Positions 46,591-56,449 of a stretch of 64,000 bases of DNA are shown here, in pieces. Each line of letters starts with the position of its first letter. The first letter of the stretch is position 1. The stretch comes from Paenibacillus sp. MMS20-IR301. Lineage in GTDB: Bacteria > Bacillota > Bacilli > Paenibacillales > Paenibacillaceae. The stretch covers positions 806,001 through 870,000 of the forward strand of contig NZ_CP135275.1 of NCBI RefSeq assembly GCF_032302195.1, read 5' to 3'. The position numbers and the translations under genes were made by a program. The notes under the pieces are model-generated. The model searched no databases, was not told where the DNA came from, and was given only the letters and a program-made list of their open reading frames with translations.

Positions 46591-47040
46591 ATGAAAAGAC
46601 GTTTAGCGAGAGAGATTATTGTCCAGAGTCTGTACCAGATGGAAATGAATGATGTGGAGGTTGCCGAGGCAGTAGAGATGCTGCTGGAGGAAGCGGCGGA
46701 TGAGAATGAAACAGAGCGCGTCATCACAGACGAGAACGAGCTGAAGGCTTATGTTGTCGCGCATGTTAACGGGGTATGGGAGCACAAAATGGCTATTGAT
46801 GATATGCTGGAGCATTATCTCAAGGGCTGGCAGATGAGCCGCCTGTCCCGGGTAGACCGGCAGATTCTGCGTCTGGCTACCTTTGAAATGGTCTTCGCTG
46901 ACGATGTGCCGGGCAAGGTTGCGGTCAATGAGGCCATTGATCTGGCCAAGCATTTCGGTACTGAAGATTCCGGTAAATTCGTAAACGGCGTGCTCGGCAA
47001 AATGATCCAGGAGCTGGATACACTTAGAGCTGATTTGTAA
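46591..47040 (+). CDS. nusB: Transcription antitermination factor NusB
   Basis: NusB, with NusE (S10), binds boxA in rRNA leaders for antitermination. The 149-residue all-helical product shows KRRLAREIIVQSLYQMEMN at its start and SRVDRQILRLATFEM near 88-102. AGGAGGA precedes the ATG. It leads a run nusB-folD-xseAB-ispA-dxs. Confidence 0.95.
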   Translation: MKRRLAREIIVQSLYQMEMNDVEVAEAVEMLLEEAADENETERVITDENELKAYVVAHVNGVWEHKMAIDDMLEHYLKGWQMSRLSRVDRQILRLATFEMVFADDVPGKVAVNEAIDLAKHFGTEDSGKFVNGVLGKMIQELDTLRADL

Positions 47041-47078
47041 TGGACTAAGCTTAAATAGACAAAAGGGGAGAGACTTAC

Positions 47079-47936
47079 ATGACAGCAGCGATTATCAGCG
47101 GTAAACAGGTATCAGACGAAATTCGGATCAGCATTGCCCGGGAGGTTGCAGCATTAGTGGAGCATGGCGTAAAGCCAGGTCTTGCTGTCGTTCTGGTCGG
47201 TGAAGATCCGGCCTCTCAGGTCTATGTACGCAATAAAGAGAAGTCTTGTATCGAGCTGGGCTTCCATTCCGAGGTTCACCGGCTGGATGCAGCAACCAGC
47301 CAGGAAGAGCTGCTTGCCCTGGTGGCGGAGCTGAACAGCCGTAATGATATTGACGGCATCCTGGTGCAATTGCCGCTTCCGAAGCATATTGAAGAGAAGG
47401 CTGTAATTGATGCCATCTCTGTAGAGAAGGATGTAGACGGCTTCCATCCGGTCAATGTCGGGAACCTGGTGATCGGGGACGACAGTCTGCTTCCTTGCAC
47501 GCCTGCCGGTGTAATTGAACTGATCAAACGGACCGGTATTGAGATTTCCGGCAAGCATGCCGTGGTAATCGGCCGCAGCAACATTGTCGGCAAGCCTGTA
47601 TCCCTGCTGCTGCAGCGTGAGAATGCTACCGTGACTATGTGCCATTCCCGCACGGCCAACATGGCTGAACTCAGCCGTCAGGCGGATATTCTTGTTGTGG
47701 CTATCGGACGGGCCAATTTCATAGACGCTTCCTTTGTGAAGCCGGGCGCGGTTGTTATTGATGTCGGGATGAACCGGCTCGATACCGGCAAGCTGGCCGG
47801 GGACGTGGATTATGAGAGCGCCCGTGAAGTTGCCGGGTTCATTACACCGGTTCCGGGCGGTGTAGGACCGATGACAATCACCATGCTGATGAGCAATACG
47901 CTCATTGCGGCCAAACGCCGCCATGGCGTGAAGTAG
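47079..47936 (+). CDS. folD: Methylenetetrahydrofolate dehydrogenase/cyclohydrolase FolD
   Basis: FolD interconverts 5,10-methylene-, methenyl- and 10-formyl-THF for purine, fMet and one-carbon supply. The 285-residue product has the catalytic YVRNKEKSC with lysine near 54, [12 protein letters not shown] near 95 and the NAD(P)-binding [12 protein letters not shown] near 165. It ends [15 protein letters not shown], a family signature. xseA starts eight bases downstream. Confidence 0.97.
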   Translation: MTAAIISGKQVSDEIRISIAREVAALVEHGVKPGLAVVLVGEDPASQVYVRNKEKSCIELGFHSEVHRLDAATSQEELLALVAELNSRNDIDGILVQLPLPKHIEEKAVIDAISVEKDVDGFHPVNVGNLVIGDDSLLPCTPAGVIELIKRTGIEISGKHAVVIGRSNIVGKPVSLLLQRENATVTMCHSRTANMAELSRQADILVVAIGRANFIDASFVKPGAVVIDVGMNRLDTGKLAGDVDYESAREVAGFITPVPGGVGPMTITMLMSNTLIAAKRRHGVK

Positions 47937-47944
47937 GCCGGCTG

Positions 47945-49318
47945 ATGGCGGCGGAGCGGCAGATTTATTCCATTAAGGATCTTAACAAATACATCCGCAT
48001 GAAGCTGGATTCGGATAGCGTGCTCGCCGATGTCTGGATCCGCGGTGAAATTTCGAATTTCACCCATCACGGCAGCGGGCATATGTATTTCACGCTGAAG
48101 GATGAGAGCAGCCGGATCAAGGCAATCATGTTTGCTTCGCATAACTCGCGGCTGCCCTTTGTGCCGAAGGAAGGCACAAAGGTCATTGCAAGAGGGAATG
48201 TGACTGTCTATGAACGGGACGGGCAGTACCAGTTCTATGCCACCCATATGCAGCCTGACGGCATCGGCAGCCTGTATCTGGCTTATGAGCAGCTGAAGAG
48301 CAAGCTTGCGCAGCAGGGGCTGTTTGCAGCGGAGCGTAAGCGTCCGCTGCCGCGGTTTCCGCGCTGTATCGGCGTGGTGACCTCGCCGACCGGCGCAGCG
48401 GTGCGGGATATTATCATTACCCTGCAGCGCCGCTACCCGCAGGTGGCGATTGTCCTCTACCCTGTGCTTGTGCAGGGGAAAGGCGCAGCGCCATCCATTG
48501 TGCAGGCGATCGAGAATCTGAACGCCATGGGCGAAGCGGATGTGCTGATCGTCGGGCGCGGCGGCGGCTCGCTGGAGGAGCTGTGGGCCTTCAATGAGGA
48601 GGCCGTCGCCCGGGCGATTGCGGCCTCGGACATTCCGGTCATCTCGGCCGTCGGCCACGAGACCGACTTCACGATCGCCGACTTTGCCGCCGATCTCCGG
48701 GCGGCAACCCCCACGGCCGCAGCCGAGCTGGCCGTGCCTAGCGCAGCCGAGCTCGCCGGGCAGCTGCGCACTGCCCGGCAGCGGCTGCGCCAAGGGCTGC
48801 TGCGCCGCTCGCAGCGCGGCGGCGAACGCCTCGCGGCGCTGCAGCGCTCGCTGGCGCTGGCCGGCCCGCGCCGGCAGCTGTCCCAGCATGCGCAGCGGCT
48901 GGACATGCTGCGCGCGGCCCTGCTCCGCGCCGCCGGCGCAAGGCACAGCCGCGCTGCCGGGCGCAGCGCGCTGCTGCACCAGAGCCTGCAGCGCTTCCAC
49001 CCGCTGGCGAGCGTCAGCGCAGCCCGGCGGCGCCAGGACAGCGCGGCACGCGGGCTGTCAGCGGCAATGCAGGCGCGCCTCTCGGAGAAGCGCGCACGCT
49101 TTACTGCGGAGCTGCGCCATCTGGACGCGCTCAGTCCGCTCAAGGTCATGTCACGCGGCTACAGCCTCGTCTATGACGAGAAGGAAGAGAAGCTAATCAA
49201 ATCGCTGAAGGAAGTTGAGCCCGGCGATAAGGTCAATATAAAACTGAATGACGGAATGCTGCACTGCCAGGTACAGGGCATGAAGGAGGAGGGCAAAGAC
49301 AATGGCGAAGGAAGCTGA
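47945..49318 (+). CDS. xseA: Exodeoxyribonuclease VII large subunit
   Basis: XseA is the catalytic subunit of exonuclease VII, which degrades single-stranded DNA from both ends. The 457-residue product has an N-terminal OB fold (about 5-100), a catalytic core (GVVTSPTGAAVRDI near 140, RGGGSLEELWAFN near 205) and a helical C-terminal arm. That arm is extremely rich in Arg, Ala and Leu, and its DNA (about 48,590-49,110) is much more GC-rich than the surroundings. The reading frame stays intact and the expected MSRGYSLVYD element follows. It overlaps xseB by 17 bases. Confidence 0.95.
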   Translation: MAAERQIYSIKDLNKYIRMKLDSDSVLADVWIRGEISNFTHHGSGHMYFTLKDESSRIKAIMFASHNSRLPFVPKEGTKVIARGNVTVYERDGQYQFYATHMQPDGIGSLYLAYEQLKSKLAQQGLFAAERKRPLPRFPRCIGVVTSPTGAAVRDIIITLQRRYPQVAIVLYPVLVQGKGAAPSIVQAIENLNAMGEADVLIVGRGGGSLEELWAFNEEAVARAIAASDIPVISAVGHETDFTIADFAADLRAATPTAAAELAVPSAAELAGQLRTARQRLRQGLLRRSQRGGERLAALQRSLALAGPRRQLSQHAQRLDMLRAALLRAAGARHSRAAGRSALLHQSLQRFHPLASVSAARRRQDSAARGLSAAMQARLSEKRARFTAELRHLDALSPLKVMSRGYSLVYDEKEEKLIKSLKEVEPGDKVNIKLNDGMLHCQVQGMKEEGKDNGEGS

Positions 49319-49559
49319 ACTGGATTTTGAGGGAGCCATGGAGCGCCTGGAGGAAATCGTACGTGAGCTTGAACACGGCGACGTTCCCCTGGAGAAGTCG
49401 ATTGATTTATTCCAGCAGGGGATGAAGCTGTCGCAGCTCTGCGGCAGCAAGCTGGAGCAGGTCGAGCGCAAGATCGAGATGATTACGGTGGAAGATGGCG
49501 AGCTGCGCAAGAAGCCCTTCGGCACCCGGCTGGAAGGCGATAGCGATGACTCATTCTGA
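49302..49559 (+). CDS. xseB: Exodeoxyribonuclease VII small subunit
   Basis: XseB is the small helical partner of XseA. The 85-residue product shows DFEGAMERLEEIVRELEHGD and the conserved LEKSIDLFQQGM. It overlaps both xseA upstream and ispA downstream, so the three are translationally coupled. Confidence 0.95.
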   Translation: MAKEAELDFEGAMERLEEIVRELEHGDVPLEKSIDLFQQGMKLSQLCGSKLEQVERKIEMITVEDGELRKKPFGTRLEGDSDDSF

Positions 49560-50493
49560 ACATGAGACTGGCAGAGCGGCGGGGGAAGCAGGCCGCCGCG
49601 AACCGCTTGAACAGTACATAGCAGAGGTAGGCCAGTGGGTAGCCGATGCTTTGGGGGCAATCCTGCCGGCAGAGTGGACAGTACCGCAAGCACTCAGGGA
49701 AGCCATGGAATATTCACTTCAGGCCGGAGGCAAACGCCTGCGCCCGCTGCTGGTCATTGCCGCCTGTGAGGCGCTTGGAGGCAGCCGTGACGCGGCGCTG
49801 CCGGTGGCGGCAGCGATTGAAATGGTCCATACCTATTCCCTGATTCACGATGATCTGCCTGCCATGGATAATGATGATTACCGGCGCGGCAAGCTGACGA
49901 ATCATAAGGTCTTTGGGGAAGCTGCAGCCATCTTAGCCGGAGACGCCCTGCTGACACATGCCTTCTACAGTGTGGTACAGGCTTCCCGCAAATATGGGGT
50001 TCCGGCTGAGCAGGTGCTGTCCATCGTTGAGGATCTGGCCGAAATGGCCGGTCCGCGCGGAATGGTCGGCGGCCAGGTCGCTGATATGGAAGGCGAGCAG
50101 GGACTGACCGATCTGGAGCAGCTTCGGTACATTCATCTGCATAAGACGGGAGATCTGATGATCTTCTCGCTGCTGGCCGGCGGCAGAATCGCCGGGGCCG
50201 GAGAGGCTCAGCTGGAAGCGCTGCGGAGGTTCGGAACAGGCATCGGCCTGGCATTCCAGGTGCAGGATGATATTCTCGATCTGATCGGCGATGAGAGCAA
50301 GCTGGGCAAAAAAACCGGCAGTGACATCAAGCAGCAGAAGGTGACGTACCCGTACTTCATCGGCCTTGAAGCCTCGCGGGCCGAGGTGAAGACGCTCACG
50401 GATGCAGCGCGCAGCGCAATTCTCGAAGGCGGCTTCCAGGACCCTTCCCGGCTGCTGGAAATTGCCGATTATTTAGTGTCCCGTGATCATTAA
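49546..50493 (+). CDS. ispA: Farnesyl diphosphate synthase (polyprenyl synthetase)
   Basis: IspA condenses IPP and DMAPP to geranyl and farnesyl diphosphate. The 315-residue product carries the first Asp-rich motif in IHDDLPAMDNDD near 102-113 and the second in QDDILD near 243. I use the ATG at 49546 after GGAAGGCG; the frame extends upstream but inside xseB. It has a slightly long Glu/Arg/Gly-rich N-terminus compared with Bacillus IspA. dxs, which makes its precursors, follows. Confidence 0.94.
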   Translation: MTHSEHETGRAAGEAGRREPLEQYIAEVGQWVADALGAILPAEWTVPQALREAMEYSLQAGGKRLRPLLVIAACEALGGSRDAALPVAAAIEMVHTYSLIHDDLPAMDNDDYRRGKLTNHKVFGEAAAILAGDALLTHAFYSVVQASRKYGVPAEQVLSIVEDLAEMAGPRGMVGGQVADMEGEQGLTDLEQLRYIHLHKTGDLMIFSLLAGGRIAGAGEAQLEALRRFGTGIGLAFQVQDDILDLIGDESKLGKKTGSDIKQQKVTYPYFIGLEASRAEVKTLTDAARSAILEGGFQDPSRLLEIADYLVSRDH

Positions 50494-50503
50494 GTGAATT
50501 TCG

Positions 50504-50545
50504 GAAACGGCTGTGTTTCGGCAGCCGTTTCGTTTGTGTTATAAT
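50504..50545 (+). promoter_or_regulatory. Terminator after ispA overlapping a dxs promoter
   Basis: The stem GAAACGGCTG / CAGCCGTTTC (50504-50531) ends the xse-ispA unit. TGTTATAAT (50537-50545) is an extended -10 with a perfect hexamer and should start the dxs transcript about 35 bases before its GTG. Confidence 0.65.
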
Positions 50546-50587
50546 GGGGTTTATATTTTACAACATCTAGGAAAGCGGGGAATACTC

Positions 50588-52492
50588 GTGCTGCTTCCAC
50601 AAATAAATGATCCTCAGCAACTTAAATCTTTATCGGTCGAGCAACTGGCTGTCCTTGCGGAGGAAATCCGCCGGTTTCTTATTGAGAAGCTGTCTGTGAC
50701 TGGCGGGCATCTCGCATCTAATCTGGGAGTAGTGGAGCTCACGCTGGCCCTGCATTACTGTTATGACAGTCCCCGGGACAAAATGATTTATGACGTAGGG
50801 CATCAGGCGTACGTCCACAAAATACTGACCGGCCGCCAGGACCGGTTCGATTCGCTGCGTAAGCAGAACGGACTATGCGGTTTCGTCAAGCGTTCAGAGA
50901 GTGAGCATGATGTCTGGGAAGCCGGACACAGCAGCACCTCCCTGTCAGCAGCGATGGGAATGGCGATGGCCCGTGACTTGAAGGGTGAGGACAATAAGGT
51001 CATTGCCGTGATCGGAGACGGTGCCCTGACCGGCGGTATGGCTTTCGAAGCGCTCAATCATATCGGGCATGAACGCCGCAAGCTGATGGTCATTCTGAAT
51101 GACAACGAAATGTCCATTGCACCGAATGTCGGGGCGATGCACAATTATCTCAGCAAAATCCGCTCGGACCGCCACTATCTGCGGGCCAAGGATGAAGTTG
51201 AAGGCCTGCTGAAGCGGATTCCGGCAATCGGCGGACGGCTGGCGAAGACGGCACAGAATGTGAAGGACGGCTTGAAGAACATGCTGGTACCTGGCGTGCT
51301 CTTTGAAGAGCTTGGCTTCACTTATCTGGGACCTGTGGACGGCCATGATCTGGAGAAGATGATTGACACCTTCCATCAGGCGGATAACGTACAGGGCCCG
51401 GTACTGGTACATGTGCTGACTACTAAGGGCAAGGGCTACAAACCGGCGGAAGCCGATTCTTATAAATGGCATGGTATTTCTCCTTACAAAATCGAATCCG
51501 GACAGGTGCTCCAGGCGGTGGGCCATCCGATGTACACGGAAGTCTTCGGGCAGACGCTGATTGAGCTGGGGCATGAGGACAAACGTCTGATTGCCGTTAC
51601 GCCGGCTATGCCGGGCGGCTCCGGGCTGTTCCCGTTCGCCAAGGAGTTTCCTGACCGGATGATTGATGTCGGAATTGCTGAGCAGCATGCGGCTACGCTG
51701 TGCGCTGCGCTGGCAATGGAAGGGATGAAGCCGGTATTCGCCGTCTACTCCACCTTCATGCAGCGGGCCTACGATCAGATTGTCCACGATATCTGCCGTC
51801 ATAATGCCAATGTCATGTTCGCCATCGACCGGGCCGGCTTCGTCGGTGCAGACGGTGAGACGCATCAGGGTGTGTACGATATTGCCTTCATGCGCCATAT
51901 CCCGAATATCGTGCTGATGATGCCGAAGGATGAGAATGAGCTGCGCCATATGATGAAGACGGCGCTGGAGTATAACGACGGCCCGATAGCCTACCGCTAT
52001 CCGCGCATTAACGGCACCGGTGTCGCGCTTGATACAGAGCTGCGTGCCCTGCCTATCGGCACCTGGGAGCGCCTGCGCCCCGGAGATGACTATGCAGTGG
52101 TAGCTTGCGGACCTATGGTCCAGGTGGCGGAGGAAGCAGCGGAATTGCTTAAGCGCGAGGGCATACAGGTTGGTGTGGTGAACGCCCGCTTCCTGAAGCC
52201 GCTGGATAACGGAATGCTGCTGGATCTGGCACATGCCGGAACGGGCATGATTGTGCTGGAGGAAGCCAGCCAGGCTGGCAGCCTTGGCAGTGCGGTGCTT
52301 GAATTCTATGCAGAGCAAGAAATTTATGATGCGCGCGTCCATTTAATGGGCGTCCCGGATATTTTCATTGAGCATGGCTCCATTAAGGAGCAGCGCCAGG
52401 ATACGGGACTTACTGTAGAAGCGGTGTGCTCGCGTGTTAGATCGATGAAGGCGTTAAGCGCCTATACCTATAAGTCGACTTCCAACTCCTGA
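50588..52492 (+). CDS. dxs: 1-deoxy-D-xylulose-5-phosphate synthase
   Basis: Dxs makes DXP from pyruvate and glyceraldehyde 3-phosphate using thiamine diphosphate, committing carbon to the MEP isoprenoid route. The 634-residue product (Bacillus 633) shows the ThDP motif [15 protein letters not shown] near 143 and [15 protein letters not shown] near 415. I choose the GTG at 50588, seven bases after GAAAGCGGGG; the open frame extends 25 codons further upstream through the promoter. Confidence 0.95.
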   Translation: MLLPQINDPQQLKSLSVEQLAVLAEEIRRFLIEKLSVTGGHLASNLGVVELTLALHYCYDSPRDKMIYDVGHQAYVHKILTGRQDRFDSLRKQNGLCGFVKRSESEHDVWEAGHSSTSLSAAMGMAMARDLKGEDNKVIAVIGDGALTGGMAFEALNHIGHERRKLMVILNDNEMSIAPNVGAMHNYLSKIRSDRHYLRAKDEVEGLLKRIPAIGGRLAKTAQNVKDGLKNMLVPGVLFEELGFTYLGPVDGHDLEKMIDTFHQADNVQGPVLVHVLTTKGKGYKPAEADSYKWHGISPYKIESGQVLQAVGHPMYTEVFGQTLIELGHEDKRLIAVTPAMPGGSGLFPFAKEFPDRMIDVGIAEQHAATLCAALAMEGMKPVFAVYSTFMQRAYDQIVHDICRHNANVMFAIDRAGFVGADGETHQGVYDIAFMRHIPNIVLMMPKDENELRHMMKTALEYNDGPIAYRYPRINGTGVALDTELRALPIGTWERLRPGDDYAVVACGPMVQVAEEAAELLKREGIQVGVVNARFLKPLDNGMLLDLAHAGTGMIVLEEASQAGSLGSAVLEFYAEQEIYDARVHLMGVPDIFIEHGSIKEQRQDTGLTVEAVCSRVRSMKALSAYTYKSTSNS

Positions 52493-52533
52493 ATTCAAGC
52501 TGGAAGCCGGACCCAACCTACCGGGAGATGAAC

Positions 52534-53424
52534 ATGGAACACCCTAAGGAACGAATTGATGTACTGTTAGTTGAACAAGGCTTCTATGACAGCCGCGAGA
52601 AGGCTAAGGCTGCTATTATGGCCGGACTGGTGCTTGCCAATGAAGAGCGGATTGAGAAGCCGGGAATGAAGGTGCTGCGCAGCTCTGTCCTGAGAGTCAA
52701 GGGAGCGCTGCACCCTTACGTAAGCCGCGGCGGTCTGAAGCTGGAGAAGGCCTTGCGGCAGTTCGGCATAGATATGAACGGGCGGACCATGCTGGATATC
52801 GGCTCCTCTACAGGGGGCTTCACCGATTGTGCCCTCCAGCATGGTGCAAGCCATGTGTATGCGGTTGATGTGGGTCATAACCAGCTGGACTGGAGCCTGC
52901 GCAACGATAACCGGGTGACGGTGATGGAGCAGACTAATTTCCGTTATATGACCCCGCCGGATCTTCAGGGCCCGGTGCCGGATTTTGCCAGCATTGATGT
53001 ATCCTTTATCTCGCTCAAAATCATTCTGCCGCCCCTCCTTGCCCTGCTGAACCGGCCGGGTGATATTGCTGCGCTGATTAAGCCGCAATTTGAAGCCGGC
53101 CGCGAGAAGGTAGGCAAATCCGGTGTCGTACGTGAACCTGCAGTCCACAAAGAGGTGCTGGTGAATGTGCTGTCTATGGCGTCTGAGCTGGGTTACAGGC
53201 TCGAAGGCCTGACCTTCTCTCCGATTACAGGGGGAGAAGGCAACATCGAATTCCTCGCACACTGGAGGCTGCTGCCCGAAACCGGTGATCAGACTTCAGC
53301 GGAAGAGCTGCAGACTCCGGCAGGCCATCAGCGGGATCATTTCGCTGCACTTGCCGACACTGTGATTAAGGAAGCAAATGCAACATTTACCGCAACAAAC
53401 AATGGGAACTCATCTAAGCGATGA
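52534..53424 (+). CDS. tlyA: TlyA family rRNA (cytidine-2'-O)-methyltransferase
   Basis: TlyA-type enzymes 2'-O-methylate rRNA; the Bacillus homologue is YqxC. The 296-residue product has an N-terminal S4 RNA-binding domain (about 5-65) and an FtsJ-like Rossmann methyltransferase domain with the SAM motif LDIGSSTGGFTDC near 88-100. KPQFEAGREKVGKSGVV lies near 190. The ATG at 52534 is six bases after GGGAG; an ATG at 52528 abuts that site. The C-terminus is extended by about 25 residues. A terminator overlaps its stop codon. Confidence 0.92.
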   Translation: MEHPKERIDVLLVEQGFYDSREKAKAAIMAGLVLANEERIEKPGMKVLRSSVLRVKGALHPYVSRGGLKLEKALRQFGIDMNGRTMLDIGSSTGGFTDCALQHGASHVYAVDVGHNQLDWSLRNDNRVTVMEQTNFRYMTPPDLQGPVPDFASIDVSFISLKIILPPLLALLNRPGDIAALIKPQFEAGREKVGKSGVVREPAVHKEVLVNVLSMASELGYRLEGLTFSPITGGEGNIEFLAHWRLLPETGDQTSAEELQTPAGHQRDHFAALADTVIKEANATFTATNNGNSSKR

Positions 53425-53433
53425 GTTTCTTTT
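53407..53433 (+). terminator. Terminator overlapping the tlyA stop codon
   Basis: The stem AACTCATC / GATGAGTT has a 5-base loop and is followed by TCTTTT. Confidence 0.7.
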
Positions 53434-53438
53434 GCTGC

Positions 53439-53536
53439 AAATATAAGATTTTATATGTTATACACGATAACGTATCCTTCTATTTCTCGCTGAAACGGAT
53501 ACCGTCCTTTGAAGGACAGCGTAGCCGTTCTACTTG
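53439..53536 (+). repeat. Composite intergenic repeat, copy D (hairpins II and III)
   Basis: A diverged hairpin II (AAATATAAG to CTTCTATTT, 53439-53485) and a clear hairpin III (53492-53530, GAAACGGATACCGTCCTT, then AAGGACAG) are followed by the conserved CTACTTG. Hairpin I is missing; the tlyA terminator occupies its place. It lies about 80 bases before the next start codon. Confidence 0.72.
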
Positions 53537-53613
53537 CGAAATATGGGTCTGATTGGACCCGGAAGCAGGATTTCGCCGCCCCGCGCACGAATAGTTGTAC
53601 CGAGGTGATGGGA

Positions 53614-54084
53614 GTGGCGAGCTCTGACAAGGCCGTTGTGGTACTCATTATACTAGCGGCAGCAATATTTATGGTTTACCGGATCTATCTCTGGCTGCAA
53701 GGCTCTCCAAGGTCTTTTATGCGGGATAAGGTGCCGATTAATAAAATGATTCAGCCGCATCCGTCCACCGCTCTGCTGGAGGATGCCGGATACGAGATCA
53801 TCGGCGGCAAGCTGAAGATTCCGTTATCCTTTCAGCTGGATGGTTCACCGGTGTACAGCCGGATGTTTATTGATTATGTTGCCAGCAAAGATGATGAGCA
53901 TTACTATCTGGTCATCCTGTCACGGCCGCGTAAGAGCCTTGAGTTCACGGGCAGCGGACTTCGTGACGCATTACTTCCATATCTGCTTATTTATCCTTAT
54001 TGCAGCGGTGTACTGTATGTCGATACAGTGCATTCCGCTGTTCATGTAATCAAGCTGGGCAAGGACGATGGAGAATCGGGTTGA
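53614..54084 (+). CDS. Hypothetical membrane-anchored protein
   Basis: The function is not recognised. The 156-residue product has one N-terminal membrane segment (about 8-28) and a mixed alpha/beta domain of about 120 residues rich in Tyr, Leu and Pro, with no catalytic motif visible. I choose the GTG at 53614 because GAGGTGAT is correctly spaced; the frame runs open back through repeat copy D to 53509, which is probably not coding. It sits between tlyA and argR, where Bacillus subtilis has no gene, so it may be specific to Paenibacillus and relatives. Confidence 0.7.
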   Translation: MASSDKAVVVLIILAAAIFMVYRIYLWLQGSPRSFMRDKVPINKMIQPHPSTALLEDAGYEIIGGKLKIPLSFQLDGSPVYSRMFIDYVASKDDEHYYLVILSRPRKSLEFTGSGLRDALLPYLLIYPYCSGVLYVDTVHSAVHVIKLGKDDGESG

Positions 54085-54112
54085 GATCAACTTATAAATA
54101 CGGGAGGCAACA

Positions 54113-54562
54113 ATGAAGGGACACAGGCATATCAAAATTAGAGAAATTATTACGCAAAAGGAGATCGAAACCCAGGATGATCTGGTGGAGGCGCTGCGTG
54201 AAGCCGGATTTCAGGTAACCCAGGCTACCGTATCCCGCGATATCAAAGAGCTGCTGCTGATAAAGGTGCCAATGGATGACGGGCGGTACAAATACTCCCT
54301 GCCTACCGATCAGCGCTACAATCCGACACAGAAGCTGAAGAGAGTGCTGGTGGATAACTTTGTGCAGATTGATTTCTCCGGTAATCTTGTGGTGATGAAG
54401 TGCCTGCCGGGAACGGCCAACTCTGTCGCTGCGCTGATTGACAATATTGACTGGCCGCAGATTATGGGCACCATCTCAGGTGACGATACCATCCTGATTA
54501 TTTGCCGTCAGCCGGAGGACAGCAAGAACGTGATTTCACAAATTATGGGTTATATTTCATAA
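54113..54562 (+). CDS. argR: Arginine repressor ArgR/AhrC
   Basis: ArgR is a hexameric arginine-sensing regulator of arginine synthesis and breakdown. The 149-residue product has an N-terminal winged helix ([21 protein letters not shown], given here in parts: [29 protein letters not shown] near 38-49). A C-terminal oligomerisation/arginine domain has [11 protein letters not shown] and [12 protein letters not shown]. Its location before recN is conserved in Bacillales. Confidence 0.95.
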   Translation: MKGHRHIKIREIITQKEIETQDDLVEALREAGFQVTQATVSRDIKELLLIKVPMDDGRYKYSLPTDQRYNPTQKLKRVLVDNFVQIDFSGNLVVMKCLPGTANSVAALIDNIDWPQIMGTISGDDTILIICRQPEDSKNVISQIMGYIS

Positions 54563-54607
54563 TTATCATTTTTCATCAGCGATCATCTTTTCGGAGGTGC
54601 ATTATTC

Positions 54608-56335
54608 GTGCTAGAAACATTGTCGATTCGCAATCTTGCCGTCGTTGAGGCGGTGGATGTGCATTTTTATCCCGGCTTTCATGTGCTGACAGGGGAGACC
54701 GGGGCGGGGAAGTCCATTATTATTGATGCACTTGCCCTGATTGCCGGGGGCCGCGGCTCGGCTGACTCCATTCGTTACGGCTGTGAGAAAACGGAAATGG
54801 AAGCGCTGTTCAGCCTGCCCGCAAACCATCCCGTTTGGGATACGCTGGAGCGGCTGGGTATTGCCGGCGAGCGGGAAGAGCATTTGGTGATCCGCCGTGA
54901 AATTACTTCACAGGGGAAGAGCATCTCGCGTGTAAACGGCCAGATGGTCAACCTCAGCATGCTGCGTGAAATCGGCGAGCAGCTCGTTAACATTCACGGA
55001 CAGCATGAGCATCAGAACCTGCTGAAGGCAGAGCGCCATCTGGGACTGCTCGATACTTACGGCGATGCTGTTATCGGGACGCTGAAAGCAGACTACCAGG
55101 AGAAATATACGGCCTTTGCCAAAGTGGAAAAAGAACTCCGGGAATTACAGGATTCCAGCCAAAAAGCGTATCAAATGCTTGATTTATACCGTTTTCAGCT
55201 TGAGGAAATTTCTTCGGCCCGATTAAAACCGGGAGAAGATGAATTACTTGCCGAAGAAAGGGTCAAACTATCCCACAGCGAGAAAATGATGGATTCAGTA
55301 TCCGGTGCATACGAGCTGCTGTATGACAGGCAAGGGCTGGAATCCATCGGGAATGTCATCTCGAAGCTGGAGGATGTAGTCTCTTATGACGAAAAAGGTC
55401 TGCGGGCGGTGTTTGAGCAGCTGCAGTCGTCGTATTATCAGCTGGAGGATGTAGCCTTCCAGCTGCGTGATTACCGGGAAGAGATTGAATTCAATCCTGT
55501 GCGGCTGGAGGAAATCGAGAACCGGCTGGATCTGATTACCGGGCTGAAGCGCAAATACGGGGACAGCGTCGAGCAGATCTTGGCCTATTATGACCAGATT
55601 CAGCGCGAGACTGATCTGCTGGAGAATAAAGACGAGTATATTGAGAAGCTGACAGTGAAACGCGATAGCCTGCTCAGCAGCTTAATGGCCGCAGCCGGTG
55701 AGCTCAGCGAGGCACGGCGGCAGTGTGCAACAGATCTTGCTTCACAGGTGGAGAGCGAGCTGAAGGATCTGCAGATGGGACGGACTTCGCTTCAGGTCAA
55801 GCTGGATCTCCTTGAAGACCCGCGCGGTATTGAGTATCAGGGCCGGCGTTACCGTCTGACCCGGCAGGGCATCGACAGCGCGGAATTCATGATCTCCCCG
55901 AACCCGGGTGAGCCGCTGCGTCCGCTCGGCAAGATCGCCTCCGGCGGCGAGCTGTCACGGATTATGCTGGCGATGAAGAGCATTTTTGCCCGGCATGATG
56001 CCATTCCGGTTCTGATCTTCGATGAAGTGGATACCGGGGTCAGCGGACGTGCGGCCCAGTCTATAGCAGATAAGCTGTACAAGCTGTCCTCCACCTGTCA
56101 GGTGTTCTCCATTACCCACCTTCCGCAGGTGGCCTGTATGGCGGACCATCAATATCTGATTGCCAAGAAAGTCGAAGACGGACGTACGATGACCGAAGTG
56201 GACTCCCTCTCGGCCGAAGGCCGGGTGATGGAGCTGGCCCGGATGCTGGGCGGTGTGGAAATTACCGAAAAAACATTGCATCACGCACAGGAGATGCTCG
56301 GTCTGGCCGAGGCCAGCAAGGCAGCTGCAAGTTAA
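54608..56335 (+). CDS. recN: DNA repair protein RecN
   Basis: RecN is an SMC-like ATPase that gathers at double-strand breaks early in recombination repair. The 575-residue product has Walker A TGETGAGKSIIIDAL near 29-43, a long coiled coil (about 150-380), the signature ASGGELSRIMLA near 447 and Walker B VLIFDEVDTGVSG near 475. The GTG start follows GGAGGTG. It is placed argR-recN-spoIVB as in Bacillus. Confidence 0.96.
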   Translation: MLETLSIRNLAVVEAVDVHFYPGFHVLTGETGAGKSIIIDALALIAGGRGSADSIRYGCEKTEMEALFSLPANHPVWDTLERLGIAGEREEHLVIRREITSQGKSISRVNGQMVNLSMLREIGEQLVNIHGQHEHQNLLKAERHLGLLDTYGDAVIGTLKADYQEKYTAFAKVEKELRELQDSSQKAYQMLDLYRFQLEEISSARLKPGEDELLAEERVKLSHSEKMMDSVSGAYELLYDRQGLESIGNVISKLEDVVSYDEKGLRAVFEQLQSSYYQLEDVAFQLRDYREEIEFNPVRLEEIENRLDLITGLKRKYGDSVEQILAYYDQIQRETDLLENKDEYIEKLTVKRDSLLSSLMAAAGELSEARRQCATDLASQVESELKDLQMGRTSLQVKLDLLEDPRGIEYQGRRYRLTRQGIDSAEFMISPNPGEPLRPLGKIASGGELSRIMLAMKSIFARHDAIPVLIFDEVDTGVSGRAAQSIADKLYKLSSTCQVFSITHLPQVACMADHQYLIAKKVEDGRTMTEVDSLSAEGRVMELARMLGGVEITEKTLHHAQEMLGLAEASKAAAS

Positions 56336-56449
56336 GCGGGACAATGATTGACAGTAATAAAAGCCTGGGGGCAAGGTTATCTTATAGGTACGCAATTGGC
56401 GACCACCTTTTTCGTCAAGCGAAAGAAGCAAAAGGGAGCGTGACAGCCA

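Noticed and set aside
53509..53613. N-terminal extension of the orphan membrane protein through repeat copy D
   Set aside because: The sequence is explained by the repeat hairpin III, and a correct Shine-Dalgarno is present for the GTG at 53614.
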